Notes under the pieces: generated by a model
Told to the model about the DNA's origin: nothing
Databases searched by the model: none
The model's input: the letters and a program-made list of their open reading frames with translations, nothing else
Source: Paenibacillus marchantiae
GTDB lineage: Bacteria; Bacillota; Bacilli; Paenibacillales; Paenibacillaceae
Length of the DNA stretch: 64,000 nt
Reading direction: 5' to 3'
Assembly (NCBI RefSeq): GCF_028771845.1
Contig: NZ_CP118270.1
Coordinates: forward strand, 4,464,001 to 4,528,000
In this document: piece by piece, positions 44,158-53,375 of the stretch
How the letters are laid out: every line of letters begins with the position of its first letter
Position numbering within the stretch: position 1 is the first letter of the stretch
Program-made: the position numbers and the translations under genes

Positions 44158-45000
44158 ATGAAGACGATTGCAGTTACAGGTGGAGGCGGAAAGCTGGGTT
44201 CACAAGTCATTGAGAAGCTGCAATTACAAGGTCATGATGTCGTATCGCTGGATAAACACCTGTCAGACCGGGTGCGTTGCAAACAGATCATTGTCGACCT
44301 GAACGATTATGGTCAAGTCGTGGGAGCGCTTGCCGGAGTAAATGCGATCATCCATCTAGCAGCGATTCCTGCGCCGCTTCACTACCCTCACAGCTATATT
44401 TTCGCTAATAATACACTTTCCGGATACCATGTGCTGGAAGCAGCCTCTTTGCTCGGTATAAAAAAGGTGGTCATGGGCTCCAGTGAATCATCCTACGGGT
44501 TTGCCTGGGCCAACAAACCCTTCGCTCCCGATTATTTCCCGGTGGATGAACAGCATCCGCAACAGCCACAGGAATGTTACGGCCTGTCTAAGATCGTTAA
44601 TGAGGTCACTGCAGAGATGTTTCATCGTAGAAGCGGGATGCAGGTAATTTCCCTCCGTTTTTCAATGATTGTCGGACCAGGAGAGTACAGACATTTGGCT
44701 ATTGCGAAGGCGGAAACGTTCAAGCACATATTGTGGAGCTACATTGATATTAGGGATGCCGTGGATGCTTGTTTGGCTGCTCTGCACGCCGATTATGATG
44801 GGGCTGTTCACGTTAATGTTACCGCTAATGATACGTTAAGTGATCGGCAAACGACAGAATTGCTCGCCACCTTTTATCCCGATGTAAAAGATCTACGGAC
44901 ACCTTTCTCTAGTCGAGAAGCCATTGTTAGTAATGGAATGGTGAAAGAGCTTCTGTCCTGGGGCCCGAAGCATTCGTGGGCGGATGAAGAACAGGAGTAG
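44158..45000 (+). CDS. NAD(P)-dependent epimerase/dehydratase-family SDR, possibly a uronate dehydrogenase
   Basis: A 280-residue extended SDR. TIAVTGGGGKLGSQVIEKLQ is the NAD site; IIHLAAIPAP and the Tyr-x-x-x-Lys motif CYGLSK give the active centre, with Ser in MGSSESS. LRFSMIVGPGEY is the substrate strand. The size and the partner dehydratase gene upstream recall uronate dehydrogenase plus aldarate dehydratase pairs, but sugar epimerases look the same at this level. ATG 44158 has AGGAGAGATA upstream; the reading from 44044 overlaps the previous gene and is rejected. Confidence 0.82.
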   Translation: MKTIAVTGGGGKLGSQVIEKLQLQGHDVVSLDKHLSDRVRCKQIIVDLNDYGQVVGALAGVNAIIHLAAIPAPLHYPHSYIFANNTLSGYHVLEAASLLGIKKVVMGSSESSYGFAWANKPFAPDYFPVDEQHPQQPQECYGLSKIVNEVTAEMFHRRSGMQVISLRFSMIVGPGEYRHLAIAKAETFKHILWSYIDIRDAVDACLAALHADYDGAVHVNVTANDTLSDRQTTELLATFYPDVKDLRTPFSSREAIVSNGMVKELLSWGPKHSWADEEQE

Positions 45001-45033
45001 CTTATGCGCAACTAAAATGAATAGGGGGATAAT

Positions 45034-46725
45034 ATGCTAAATTTCATGCAAAAAAACAAGAAGGTTTTGGCTTTTGCAAGTGCGGCATTATTGATTCTTA
45101 CGTTGTGTTTGTCTATTTCACCTTCCATCGTATCGGCAGCTTCCGCGTTTAATCAAACGCAGGCTTCCAGTTATAACAGTCAATCCGGAGTCCAACTGGA
45201 AAGTTCCAGCGAGGGAGGGCAAAATGTCGCATTTATCGACAACGGCGATTACATTGTATTCAACAATGTGGATTTTGGCAGCGGTGCCAATTCAATCGAC
45301 GTGAGAGTAGCCAGTAATAACAGTGGCGGTACGATTGAGGTCCGTCTGGATAGCCTAAACGGGACACTCGCGGGAACTGTTGCTGTTCCAGCTACGGGCG
45401 GGTGGCAATCCTGGCAAACGAAGTCCGGGTCAATCAATGGTGCCACTGGTGTACACACAGTCTATCTTAAATTCACGGGCGGAACCGGCAATTTATTCAA
45501 TCTACTCTGGTTCAAGTTTAGTGCTTCCGCCGCAGGCAGCGGAGGCGATGTCGTAGGCAAGCTGTATGCCGGGTATCAAGGCTGGTTCAACGCAGCCGGA
45601 GACGGTTCACCGAACGGGGGCTGGGTGCACTGGTCCAAAAATAGCAGTGCGCCATCAGCAAATGGCAACGTGAATTTCGAGTTGTATCCAGACCTCCGCG
45701 AATATTCCAAGCTGTATCAGACAAGTTTGGCGAACCTCGGTAATGGTTCTCCTGCCAAATTGTTCTCCTCTTACGATCAGGAGACGGTCAACAAACATTT
45801 TGAGTGGATGCAAACCTACAATATCGACGGTGCAGCATTGCAACGTTTCGGCGCAGATGAGAGTGACACACCTAACAACTGGAAAAGCAACCGGGACAGC
45901 GTAGCCGTCAAGGTTAAAAATGCCGCGGAATCTTATAATCGCAAGTTCTATGTCATGTATGACATTACGGGCATGAATGCGAGCAATTGGGTACAGGCAG
46001 TTAAGCATGACTGGACGACCAATGTTGTGAACAACATGCACCTGCCATCATCTTCGGCCTATGCGAAGCAGAATGGCAAAATGGTTGTCTGCATCTGGGG
46101 TATTGGCTTCACGGATCGGCCGGGTACTGCAGCAGAGGCGGCCGATTTGATCGGTTGGTTCAAAAACCAGGGGATCTATGTCATCGGTGGCGTGCCTACG
46201 TATTGGAGAACGGGAAATAACGACTCTCGATCTGATTTTATGAACGTCTACAAATCGTTGGATATGATCTCGCCTTGGTCCGTTGCCCGCTTCGGCAATA
46301 TTCAGCAAGCGGACAGCTTCAAAACCAATCAGCTTCAACCTGATCTGGCTTTCACACAGCAAAACGGAATTGACTATCAGCCAGTGATCTGGCCGGGTTC
46401 GGCTTGGTCGAACATGACTGGTGGCCCAAGAAACGAGAATCCGCGTCTGCATGGAGACTTCATGTGGAGGCAGGCCTACAATCTGAAGAGCATCGGTATC
46501 AATACCGGATATATCGCGATGTTTGACGAGTACGATGAAGGTACGGCTATTGCCAAGATGGCAGAGAACAGCTCCATGATTCCAACCAATCAATATTTTC
46601 TAACGCTGGATGCCGACGGTGTTGCCGTATCTTCAGACTTTTATCTCCGACTTGCAGGGGATATCAATCGCATGTTCAAAAACCAGATTCCAGTGACGGC
46701 AAACCATCCAACAAGTCATCAATAG
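45034..46725 (+). CDS. Secreted GH99/GH71-like glycan hydrolase with N-terminal CBM6-like module
   Basis: A 563-residue exported enzyme. The signal peptide ends at VSA (residue 35). A CBM6-like domain (about 40-165) shows NGDYIVFNNVDFGSG and PATGGWQSWQT. The catalytic part (about 178-555) has LYAGYQGWFNAAGDG, DGAALQRFGAD, WSVARFGN and MFDEYDEGTAI; Glu499 and Glu502 have the E-x-x-E spacing of GH99 active sites. GH99 enzymes are endo-alpha-mannosidases/mannanases, which fits the GH38 gene in the same operon. GH71-like enzymes also carry this fold, so alpha-1,3-glucan cannot be excluded. Confidence 0.78.
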   Translation: MLNFMQKNKKVLAFASAALLILTLCLSISPSIVSAASAFNQTQASSYNSQSGVQLESSSEGGQNVAFIDNGDYIVFNNVDFGSGANSIDVRVASNNSGGTIEVRLDSLNGTLAGTVAVPATGGWQSWQTKSGSINGATGVHTVYLKFTGGTGNLFNLLWFKFSASAAGSGGDVVGKLYAGYQGWFNAAGDGSPNGGWVHWSKNSSAPSANGNVNFELYPDLREYSKLYQTSLANLGNGSPAKLFSSYDQETVNKHFEWMQTYNIDGAALQRFGADESDTPNNWKSNRDSVAVKVKNAAESYNRKFYVMYDITGMNASNWVQAVKHDWTTNVVNNMHLPSSSAYAKQNGKMVVCIWGIGFTDRPGTAAEAADLIGWFKNQGIYVIGGVPTYWRTGNNDSRSDFMNVYKSLDMISPWSVARFGNIQQADSFKTNQLQPDLAFTQQNGIDYQPVIWPGSAWSNMTGGPRNENPRLHGDFMWRQAYNLKSIGINTGYIAMFDEYDEGTAIAKMAENSSMIPTNQYFLTLDADGVAVSSDFYLRLAGDINRMFKNQIPVTANHPTSHQ

Positions 46726-46777
46726 AGCCCAAATGGCATGATTATAACAAGTTCGTATACGTTCAGGAGGATTAAAA

Positions 46778-48106
46778 ATGACTACTAATGATATTGGCTT
46801 CGAAACCACACGCCAAAAGACGACATCCATGAATCCAGCAATCACATCTATATATACAGCAGATCCTTCGGCCCATGTATGGAACGACGGTAAAATTTAC
46901 ATTTACGCATCTCATGATATGGACCCAGCCAGAGGTTGCGATCTCATGGACAGATATCATGTTTTCTCCTCGGAGGATATGGTTCACTGGTTGGACGAAG
47001 GGGAAATACTCCGTTCAGACGATGTTTCCTGGGGCAGACCGGAGGGCGGCTTCATGTGGGCGCCTGACTGTGCATACAAGAATGGGACCTATTACTTCTA
47101 TTATCCGCATCCAAGTGATTCGAACTGGAATGATTCCTGGAAGATCGGGGTTGCCACCAGTAGCTATCCAGCACATGGCTTTACGGATCAAGGGTATATC
47201 GAGGGGCTTGGCGGGTTTGCACTGATTGACCCGTGTGTAATTGTAGACGATGACAATAGCGCCTATATCTACTATGGTGGCGGCAGTGTCTGTCTGGGAG
47301 GCAAGCTCAATGAAGATATGATGTCACTGGAGAACGGTATGACAGAAATGCAAGGACTTGAGGATTTTCATGAAGCGGCCTGGGTGTTCAAAAGAAACAA
47401 TCTTTATTATCTTACCTATGCGGACAATCTGGAAGACAACAACCGTATGAGATACGCAACAAGCGAGAATCCGCTTGGCCCATGGACGTACCGAGGCATT
47501 TTTCTGGAGCCGACAGGCTGTTCCACGACCCATGGCTCTGTAGTAGAATTCAAAGGGCAATGGTATCTTTTTTATCACAATCAAGCGATCTCTGGAGAAG
47601 GTACGCTGCGAAGCGTATGTATCGACTATCTGGAGTTCGATGAAGATGGTTCCATCAGACCTGTGGTTCAGACAAGGGAAGGTGTATCGTCCGTTAGTCC
47701 AGTCCCGATTCCTGCACGGCAACAGAAAGTTTATGCAGGTGCAGCTTGTCAGGTTTTTGGAGGAGCTGAAATCAGGACATTGCAATCCGGTCAAACCGTG
47801 GTCGGGAATCTTCAATCCTCAGAAGCGTACGCCTTGTTTAAGAATATAGATGGAGGCGAAGGCGGAAGAACATCGATTGAGCTTCATTATGCGACTGATG
47901 AACAACTAGCCAAATTGCATCTGACGATTAATGACCAGGACTATTCTTTACTGAATGCGCTATCCACTGGCGGTTTCCAGGAGTTCGGCGGAATCACCAA
48001 TATCACCGTTCCTTTGGAGCCGGGTAATGTTAACACAATCCAAATTTCAGGTGGACATGGTGAGATCAATCTTTTAAGTCTCACCGTTACCCCGTTGTTG
48101 GATTAA
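46778..48106 (+). CDS. Intracellular GH43-type beta-propeller glycosidase
   Basis: A 442-residue enzyme without a signal peptide. The five-bladed propeller shows IYTADPSAHVWNDGKIYIY with the base Asp29, ALIDPCVIVDDD with the pKa-modulating Asp, and DFHEAAWVFKR with the acid Glu. CBM6-like sequence fills the last 120 residues (ALFKNIDGGEGGRTSIELHY). GH43 enzymes act on arabinosides, xylosides or galactosides. It ends the operon, before a strong terminator, so pentose side chains may be released after import. Confidence 0.88.
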   Translation: MTTNDIGFETTRQKTTSMNPAITSIYTADPSAHVWNDGKIYIYASHDMDPARGCDLMDRYHVFSSEDMVHWLDEGEILRSDDVSWGRPEGGFMWAPDCAYKNGTYYFYYPHPSDSNWNDSWKIGVATSSYPAHGFTDQGYIEGLGGFALIDPCVIVDDDNSAYIYYGGGSVCLGGKLNEDMMSLENGMTEMQGLEDFHEAAWVFKRNNLYYLTYADNLEDNNRMRYATSENPLGPWTYRGIFLEPTGCSTTHGSVVEFKGQWYLFYHNQAISGEGTLRSVCIDYLEFDEDGSIRPVVQTREGVSSVSPVPIPARQQKVYAGAACQVFGGAEIRTLQSGQTVVGNLQSSEAYALFKNIDGGEGGRTSIELHYATDEQLAKLHLTINDQDYSLLNALSTGGFQEFGGITNITVPLEPGNVNTIQISGGHGEINLLSLTVTPLLD

Positions 48107-48131
48107 TACGTAAGAAACGGAATAGACGTTT

Positions 48132-48166
48132 AAACCTCAGGAGAGTTTTCCTGAGGTTTTTTCTTG
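48132..48166 (+). terminator. Intrinsic terminator of the catabolic operon
   Basis: AAACCTCAGGA, loop GAGTTT, TCCTGAGGTTT, then TTTC. A perfect 11-base stem; it ends the nine-gene transcript that starts near 31.02 kb. Confidence 0.9.
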
Positions 48167-48404
48167 TTTGTATGAACGAGTGAGTTCTAATAAAAGATAA
48201 GCACTTTTTTCCAACAAAATGCTAAATAAATGACAACGAAATGTTATTTCTATTTGTAACTGCTTACTTTATGCTAGATTTCAACACCCGATGAAGAGAC
48301 TGGATTATGTCTGTACATACGGTTATGAGGGTTAGCCGTTGTGCAGAAGAAAACAAGTTCTTCGGATGTAAGACAGAAGTGCAAGTAGAGAACCTTGATG
48401 TATT

Positions 48405-48418
48405 TGTAAGCGGTAACA
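48405..48418 (+). promoter_or_regulatory. Perfect cre site upstream of the secreted GH43 gene
   Basis: TGTAAGCGGTAACA meets every fixed position of TGWNANCGNTNWCA. It lies 25 bases before the GTG start, so CcpA would block transcript elongation or start when a preferred sugar is present. Confidence 0.65.
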
Positions 48419-48442
48419 AAAAACAGACTAGGAGGAAATCAT

Positions 48443-50914
48443 GTGAGGAAGAGTCGTCGATTCATGTTCACGCTGTTGGTCATTTTATTAATGGTTTCGT
48501 CAGTGCCACTCCCTGCCACAGCCTATCAAAATCCGCAAACGTTACCGGATGAATGGGGACAATATGGACTCGGGGACCCCTATGTATTGAAATTTAATGG
48601 ATACTATTACCTTTATGTAAGCACAAGAGATACGGACGACGGTGTCAAAGTCTGGAGCTCCAAAGACCTGGTGAATTGGTCGTACCGTGGCTTAGCTGCA
48701 ACAGATCCCATTACGCACGGAGCTTATGCTCCTGAAGTCGTTTACTGGAATGGCATGTTCTATATGTATACATCACCTGCCGGTAAAGGTCATTACGTGC
48801 TGAGCAGTCCAAGTCCTACCGGACCCTTCAATGTAGTAACGGGCAACCTTGGAAAGTCGATTGACGGTAATGTGTTCATTGACGATGATGGCTCGTTCAG
48901 CTTCTATCATGCCGCACAGGGCCGCATAGACGCAGCACCGATGAGCAGTCCGACTGAGATCGGAGTGAGTGCGTCAACAGGAGTGGGGATGGGAGGCTGG
49001 ACTGAGGGTTCAACCGTCTTCAAACGGAATGGAAAATACTATATGACCTATACAGGTAACCATGTATTTAGCAAAGGATATCGGGTCGATGTGGCTGTTA
49101 GCACCACAGGTCCGAGGTCCGGATATGTTACCGATAGCACAAACCCGGTATTAATTCGTACAGAGGGCCCAACCGTGGGATTGGGACACAACACTGTAGT
49201 AACAGGACCTAATCTGGACACTCACTATATGATGTATCACAACTTGGAAGGTAACGGAATCATTGGACCGCTACGACATCTGAACATGGACCGAATTGTA
49301 TGGAACAACGATAAGATGATCGTGCAAGGTCCGACTTCAACGGATCAACCCAATCCAGAAATGCCTGTTTTCTATGACTACTTCGATCGTTCTGCAATCG
49401 GAAGTAATTGGTCCAACGTGAACGGTGGTAATTGGGGCATCTACAATCAGGAACTCATGTGGCAAAATTCAATGGGCAGCTCAACTTGGTATAAACAAGT
49501 GACGGCTTCGAGCAGCGCATCGGATTATACGGCTGAATTTAACATGAAGGAAATGAATCGGGGAACGTCCACCAATCCGAGATACGGCGCTACATTCTCC
49601 TATACGAATGAGAACAATTACGGTGTTGCGCTGATCAGTTCGAAAAACAAAAGACTTGAGACATTTTTCCGAATTAACGGAGTGGATCAGGCTTGGCAAA
49701 CATTCGATCTGCCTGCCGACTTCAATTATTCGAAATGGCATAACATACGGATAGAAAAATCGGGATCAACGTTTAAATACTACGTAGATGGTATGTTCAA
49801 AGCAACGCGTACCGCCAATGTAGGAGCAGGCAAAATTGGTGTTCTGACAGAGGATACACATGCGGACTTCGGCTATACTGCTTTTAGCAATGATGTGAAC
49901 GGAAGCAGTGCATGGAATGCCTCCAAGCCGATTCCAGGCACAATTGAGGCCGTTCATTATATGAAAGGAGGCGAGGGTGTCGCTTATCACGATACAACGG
50001 CTGGGAACCTGGGCGGGGCTTATCGTACCGATGCCGGGGATATTCGCCTGAATAACGAAGGACTGTACAACTTGGGCTGGAATCAGACGGGAGAATGGTA
50101 TAAATACAAAGTAAACGTGGAGTCAAGTGGATATTACGATATTGATTTTCGCATGGCTACCTCGTTGGACGGGGCTCAGATCCGAGTGTGGGATGGTTCG
50201 ACCGACTTAACGGGTATAGTCAATGTACCTAATACGGGCGGATGGGATAATTGGAAAAATATCTCCAAGAAAAAGGTTTATTTAAATGCTGGACAACGGG
50301 AATTAAAGGTTGAATTCGTAACAGGCGAGGCTGATTTCTCAAGAATGACGTTTCAGAAGAATGTTGATGTGACAAGTGTAAGTGATAATTTTAACGACGG
50401 CGACGATAATGGATGGACACGGTTTGAAGGAACCTGGGCTGTAGAGAATGGTGAATACAGTGCAGCGAGCACCGGACCTGCCAAATCTACATTTGGAGAT
50501 TCAGGATGGGCAGATTATACGGTCGAGGCGGATATTAAGATGATTGACTCAGGGGGAGATGGGGGGTTACTTGTCAGAGTGTCCAATCCATCCCACGGCA
50601 CAGAACGAGGTCAGAACAATTATGATGCTTTACAAGGATATTACGCCTATCTGACCACAAGCGGAGTTAGTCTGGGCAAGATGAATTATAATTGGGCGCT
50701 CCTCAAGAGCAACGCGCAATCATATTCCACCAATACCTGGTATCATATGAAAGTTGCCGTTAATGGTACAAACATCAAAGTTTATGTGGATGATATGGTC
50801 ACTCCGAAGATCGATTATACGGACAACAGCTTGAATCCGTTCACGCATGGCAAAATCGGTGTTAGAACGGCAAACAAGCATACACACTTCGATAACGTAT
50901 CTGTTACTCCCTGA
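48443..50914 (+). CDS. Secreted multidomain GH43 glycosidase with CBM6 and LamG-like domains
   Basis: An exported enzyme of 823 residues. The signal peptide ends at ATA (residue 27). The GH43 propeller (about 36-310) shows YGLGDPYVLKFNGYYYLY with base Asp45, SIDGNVFIDDDGS and GGWTEGSTVFKRNGKYYMTY with the acid Glu. Then come a LamG/concanavalin-like domain (about 325-475), a CBM6-like domain (about 490-640, MKGGEGVAYHDTTAGNLGG) and a second LamG-like domain (about 655-823). GTG 48443 follows TAGGAGGAAATC. It is transcribed separately from the operon, under its own cre site. The probable targets are arabinan or xylan side chains. Confidence 0.86.
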   Translation: MRKSRRFMFTLLVILLMVSSVPLPATAYQNPQTLPDEWGQYGLGDPYVLKFNGYYYLYVSTRDTDDGVKVWSSKDLVNWSYRGLAATDPITHGAYAPEVVYWNGMFYMYTSPAGKGHYVLSSPSPTGPFNVVTGNLGKSIDGNVFIDDDGSFSFYHAAQGRIDAAPMSSPTEIGVSASTGVGMGGWTEGSTVFKRNGKYYMTYTGNHVFSKGYRVDVAVSTTGPRSGYVTDSTNPVLIRTEGPTVGLGHNTVVTGPNLDTHYMMYHNLEGNGIIGPLRHLNMDRIVWNNDKMIVQGPTSTDQPNPEMPVFYDYFDRSAIGSNWSNVNGGNWGIYNQELMWQNSMGSSTWYKQVTASSSASDYTAEFNMKEMNRGTSTNPRYGATFSYTNENNYGVALISSKNKRLETFFRINGVDQAWQTFDLPADFNYSKWHNIRIEKSGSTFKYYVDGMFKATRTANVGAGKIGVLTEDTHADFGYTAFSNDVNGSSAWNASKPIPGTIEAVHYMKGGEGVAYHDTTAGNLGGAYRTDAGDIRLNNEGLYNLGWNQTGEWYKYKVNVESSGYYDIDFRMATSLDGAQIRVWDGSTDLTGIVNVPNTGGWDNWKNISKKKVYLNAGQRELKVEFVTGEADFSRMTFQKNVDVTSVSDNFNDGDDNGWTRFEGTWAVENGEYSAASTGPAKSTFGDSGWADYTVEADIKMIDSGGDGGLLVRVSNPSHGTERGQNNYDALQGYYAYLTTSGVSLGKMNYNWALLKSNAQSYSTNTWYHMKVAVNGTNIKVYVDDMVTPKIDYTDNSLNPFTHGKIGVRTANKHTHFDNVSVTP

Positions 50915-50971
50915 ACCGGAAGCCAAGCGTTGAGAATGAAAATGGTTGTAACGAGAACTGAAATGCATATC

Positions 50972-50997
50972 AAGCCGCCAATTGGCGGCTTTTTTGC
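50972..50997 (+). terminator. Intrinsic terminator after the secreted GH43 gene
   Basis: AAGCCGCCAATTGGCGGCTT is a perfect 20-base palindrome, followed by TTTTGCC. Same stem type as 7772, 25754 and 53226. Confidence 0.85.
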
Positions 50998-51131
50998 CTT
51001 AAACATGTAAGCTATTGCGACCAAATGATGCCTTCCTCTGATCTCCTTCACCACCGTCATTTCCCATTAGCCAATCCAACCCATTTCATTGATAATTGAA
51101 TGATGGTTTCAACAGGAGAGGGTGGTTGGTA

Positions 51132-52052
51132 ATGATGAAAAGTAGTGATCTGCTGATTGGATCGCATGTATCCTTTGGAGGAAAAGAGATGCTTCTCCAG
51201 GCTAGTAAAGAAGCCGCTTCTTACGGTGCATCTACTTTTCTGATGTACACTGGCGCACCGCAGAATTCGAAACGAAAATCTATTTCGCAATATAATATAG
51301 AAGCAGGTCATTTGCACATGAAGCAGCATGGCATTTCCAATATTGTCGTGCATGCTCCATTCCTGATTAATCTGGCGAATAGTTGCAAACGAGAGGTGTT
51401 TGATTTTAGCGTACAATTCCTGCGAGACGAGATCGAACGAACGGCATCACTTGGATCAAATCAGCTTGTTCTTCACCCCGGGGCCCACGTAAATGCTGGA
51501 TTGGACATCGGTATTCGACAAATAATCCGGGGATTAAATGAAGTATTACAAGACGATAATCACCCGGAGGTACAGATTTCGTTGGAGACGATGGCGGGAA
51601 AAGGAACAGAGTGCGGAACAAGCTTTGAAGAACTGGCACAGATTGTCGATGGCGTGCAGCGGAATGAACGGATTTCCATATGTCTGGACACTTGTCATGT
51701 TCATGATGCCGGATACGATATTGTTGATAATTTTGATGGGGTACTTGAGCAGTTTGATAAGGTGCTTGGCCTTGATCGATTAAAAGTACTGCATATCAAT
51801 GACTCCAAGAATGTGCGGGGATCGAGGAAAGATCGCCATGAAAACATTGGGCACGGACATATCGGACTTCAGACTTTGGATTATATCGTACATCATCCCC
51901 AGCTCGTGTCAATTCCGAAACTGCTTGAGACGCCGTCGATTGGCAAAATAAAATATAAAAGTGCACCTTATCGACATGAAATTGCCTTGTTAAGAAGAGA
52001 GTGCTCCGAACCCGTGCAGAAGGAAGAGGATTCTTTAGAAAACAGTAAATAG
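51132..52052 (+). CDS. nfo: Endonuclease IV (AP endonuclease)
   Basis: A 306-residue DNA repair enzyme that cuts 5' of abasic sites with three zinc ions. The TIM-barrel signatures are all present: [68 protein letters not shown] and [14 protein letters not shown]. The start at ATG 51132 follows AGGAGAGGGTGG; the frame from 51096 has no site. It is a housekeeping gene next to yojF-bshB2, without an obvious link to the glycan operon. Confidence 0.93.
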   Translation: MMKSSDLLIGSHVSFGGKEMLLQASKEAASYGASTFLMYTGAPQNSKRKSISQYNIEAGHLHMKQHGISNIVVHAPFLINLANSCKREVFDFSVQFLRDEIERTASLGSNQLVLHPGAHVNAGLDIGIRQIIRGLNEVLQDDNHPEVQISLETMAGKGTECGTSFEELAQIVDGVQRNERISICLDTCHVHDAGYDIVDNFDGVLEQFDKVLGLDRLKVLHINDSKNVRGSRKDRHENIGHGHIGLQTLDYIVHHPQLVSIPKLLETPSIGKIKYKSAPYRHEIALLRRECSEPVQKEEDSLENSK

Positions 52053-52153
52053 AGAGTATTCCAAACATTCGCTCACTCATTCCATGTTTATTCTCACGGG
52101 ACATATGTTAAAATGGATGTAGAACGTTACTTTTTATTAAAAAGGAGGCCGCC

Positions 52154-52498
52154 ATGCAGCCAATAGAGCCTCAAGACATCCAACACCGGATCAATCAACT
52201 TCTCGATCAGGACCTATATTTACACCTCGAACTCACGTCAGGTGCTTACGCCAGTCACTTCGATAGCACAAGGCATCCGGGGTCGGCATTCATTTCCAAT
52301 GCGGTCATACGATATACGCAAGGATCTATCTCGGGCACAGGCCCATACCGAGTTGGTTTAAAAACCACTCACGGCTGGATATACGCTGAAGGACTTACAC
52401 ACATTGACGAGCTGGAACAAGAACGACTCATTCTGGCTGGTCACGATAGTCAAGGAAAGCTGGTTGTAGCTTTACAACTTAGTCGGGAATTGTTCTGA
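52154..52498 (+). CDS. yojF: YojF-family protein (DUF1806)
   Basis: A 114-residue protein of the small family that always sits in front of bshB2. PIEPQDIQHRINQLLDQDLY and HLELTSGAYA are the family's opening. AAAGGAGG precedes the ATG. The stop overlaps the start of bshB2 by one base, so the two are coupled. The biochemical role is not known; a link with bacillithiol synthesis is inferred from the fixed linkage. Confidence 0.88.
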   Translation: MQPIEPQDIQHRINQLLDQDLYLHLELTSGAYASHFDSTRHPGSAFISNAVIRYTQGSISGTGPYRVGLKTTHGWIYAEGLTHIDELEQERLILAGHDSQGKLVVALQLSRELF

Positions 52499-53196
52499 TG
52501 AAAGCGGAGGATCAAATAAGCATGAATAACAAACAGATTGAACATCAGCGCATTTTAGTTGTGTTTCCCCATCCCGATGATGAAGCATTCACTGCTTCGG
52601 GAACGTTGGCGAAGTACATAGAAGGCGGTGCTCAAGTCACTTATGCTTGCCTGACTCTAGGGGAGATGGGACGTAATATGGGCATCCCTCCATTTGCCAA
52701 CCGGGTCACCTTGCCAATAATCCGTAAGGATGAACTCATAGAGTCCTCCAATGCGATTGGTATTCAAGACTTAAGGATGCTCGGTTTTCATGATAAAATG
52801 ATCGAGTTTGAAGACCCTGAGCTGCTAGATGGCCACATCTTAGCCCTGATCAAGGAGCTTAACCCTTCACTGGTCATTACTTTCTATCCGGGGTATAGTG
52901 TGCATCCCGATCATGATGCAACCGGAGCCGCGGTTACGCGAACGATTGGTCTATTGCCCGCAGAGGAGAGACCTATTGTGTACTGCTGCGCATTCTCGAA
53001 CAATCACGAAGAGAGTATCGGGAAAGCGGATGTGATTGAAGACGTGAGCGGATTCCTTGCCAAGAAAATGGCGTCGATTCGAGCTCACCGTTCACAATTC
53101 CAAGCGCCGGAACTTGTCGGCAAGGGGAAATTGGACGATGAACAAATCCGAAATCGGTTTGGACGAGAAGCATTTTGGACCTATAAGTTCAATTAA
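52498..53196 (+). CDS. bshB2: Bacillithiol biosynthesis deacetylase
   Basis: A PIG-L-family zinc deacetylase of 232 residues that removes acetyl from GlcNAc-malate to give GlcN-malate, or that cleaves bacillithiol S-conjugates. VVFPHPDDEAFTASGTLAKY gives the zinc site (His, Asp-Asp), and PGYSVHPDHDATGAAV supplies the second His and general base. ATG 52498 overlaps the yojF stop; ATG 52522 (MNNKQIEHQ) with GCGGAGG further upstream is a good alternative and would remove eight residues. A terminator follows. Confidence 0.93.
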   Translation: MKAEDQISMNNKQIEHQRILVVFPHPDDEAFTASGTLAKYIEGGAQVTYACLTLGEMGRNMGIPPFANRVTLPIIRKDELIESSNAIGIQDLRMLGFHDKMIEFEDPELLDGHILALIKELNPSLVITFYPGYSVHPDHDATGAAVTRTIGLLPAEERPIVYCCAFSNNHEESIGKADVIEDVSGFLAKKMASIRAHRSQFQAPELVGKGKLDDEQIRNRFGREAFWTYKFN

Positions 53197-53225
53197 TTTT
53201 ACAATCTGTACAATCTAAATTACGT

Positions 53226-53254
53226 AAAAAGTCGCCATTATGGCGACTTTTTTT
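53226..53254 (+). terminator. Intrinsic terminator after bshB2
   Basis: AAAAAGTCGCCA, loop TTA, TGGCGACTTTTT, then TT. A perfect 12-base stem. Confidence 0.9.
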
Positions 53255-53375
53255 CGTTTTAAACATAACATATTGTTCAGATGGAGAATGGAGTGAGTAG
53301 GGGCAATCGTATGGTTTCCATGCGCTTCCATGGGTAATAACATATTGACCATTAAACTTGTAAGGAGTGATACAA

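Larger units (their letters stand above)
48107..48442. other. 336-base intergenic region before the secreted GH43 gene
   Basis: Holds the operon terminator (48132-48166) and a perfect cre site (48405-48418). Apart from AT-rich stretches around 48240-48290 that could house a promoter, nothing else is recognised. A short reading frame at 48307-48552 overlaps the next gene out of frame and is not accepted. Confidence 0.6.

Noticed and set aside
48307-48552. 81-codon frame ahead of the secreted GH43
   Set aside because: It passes over the cre site and ribosome site and overlaps the GH43 start in another frame; no family resemblance.
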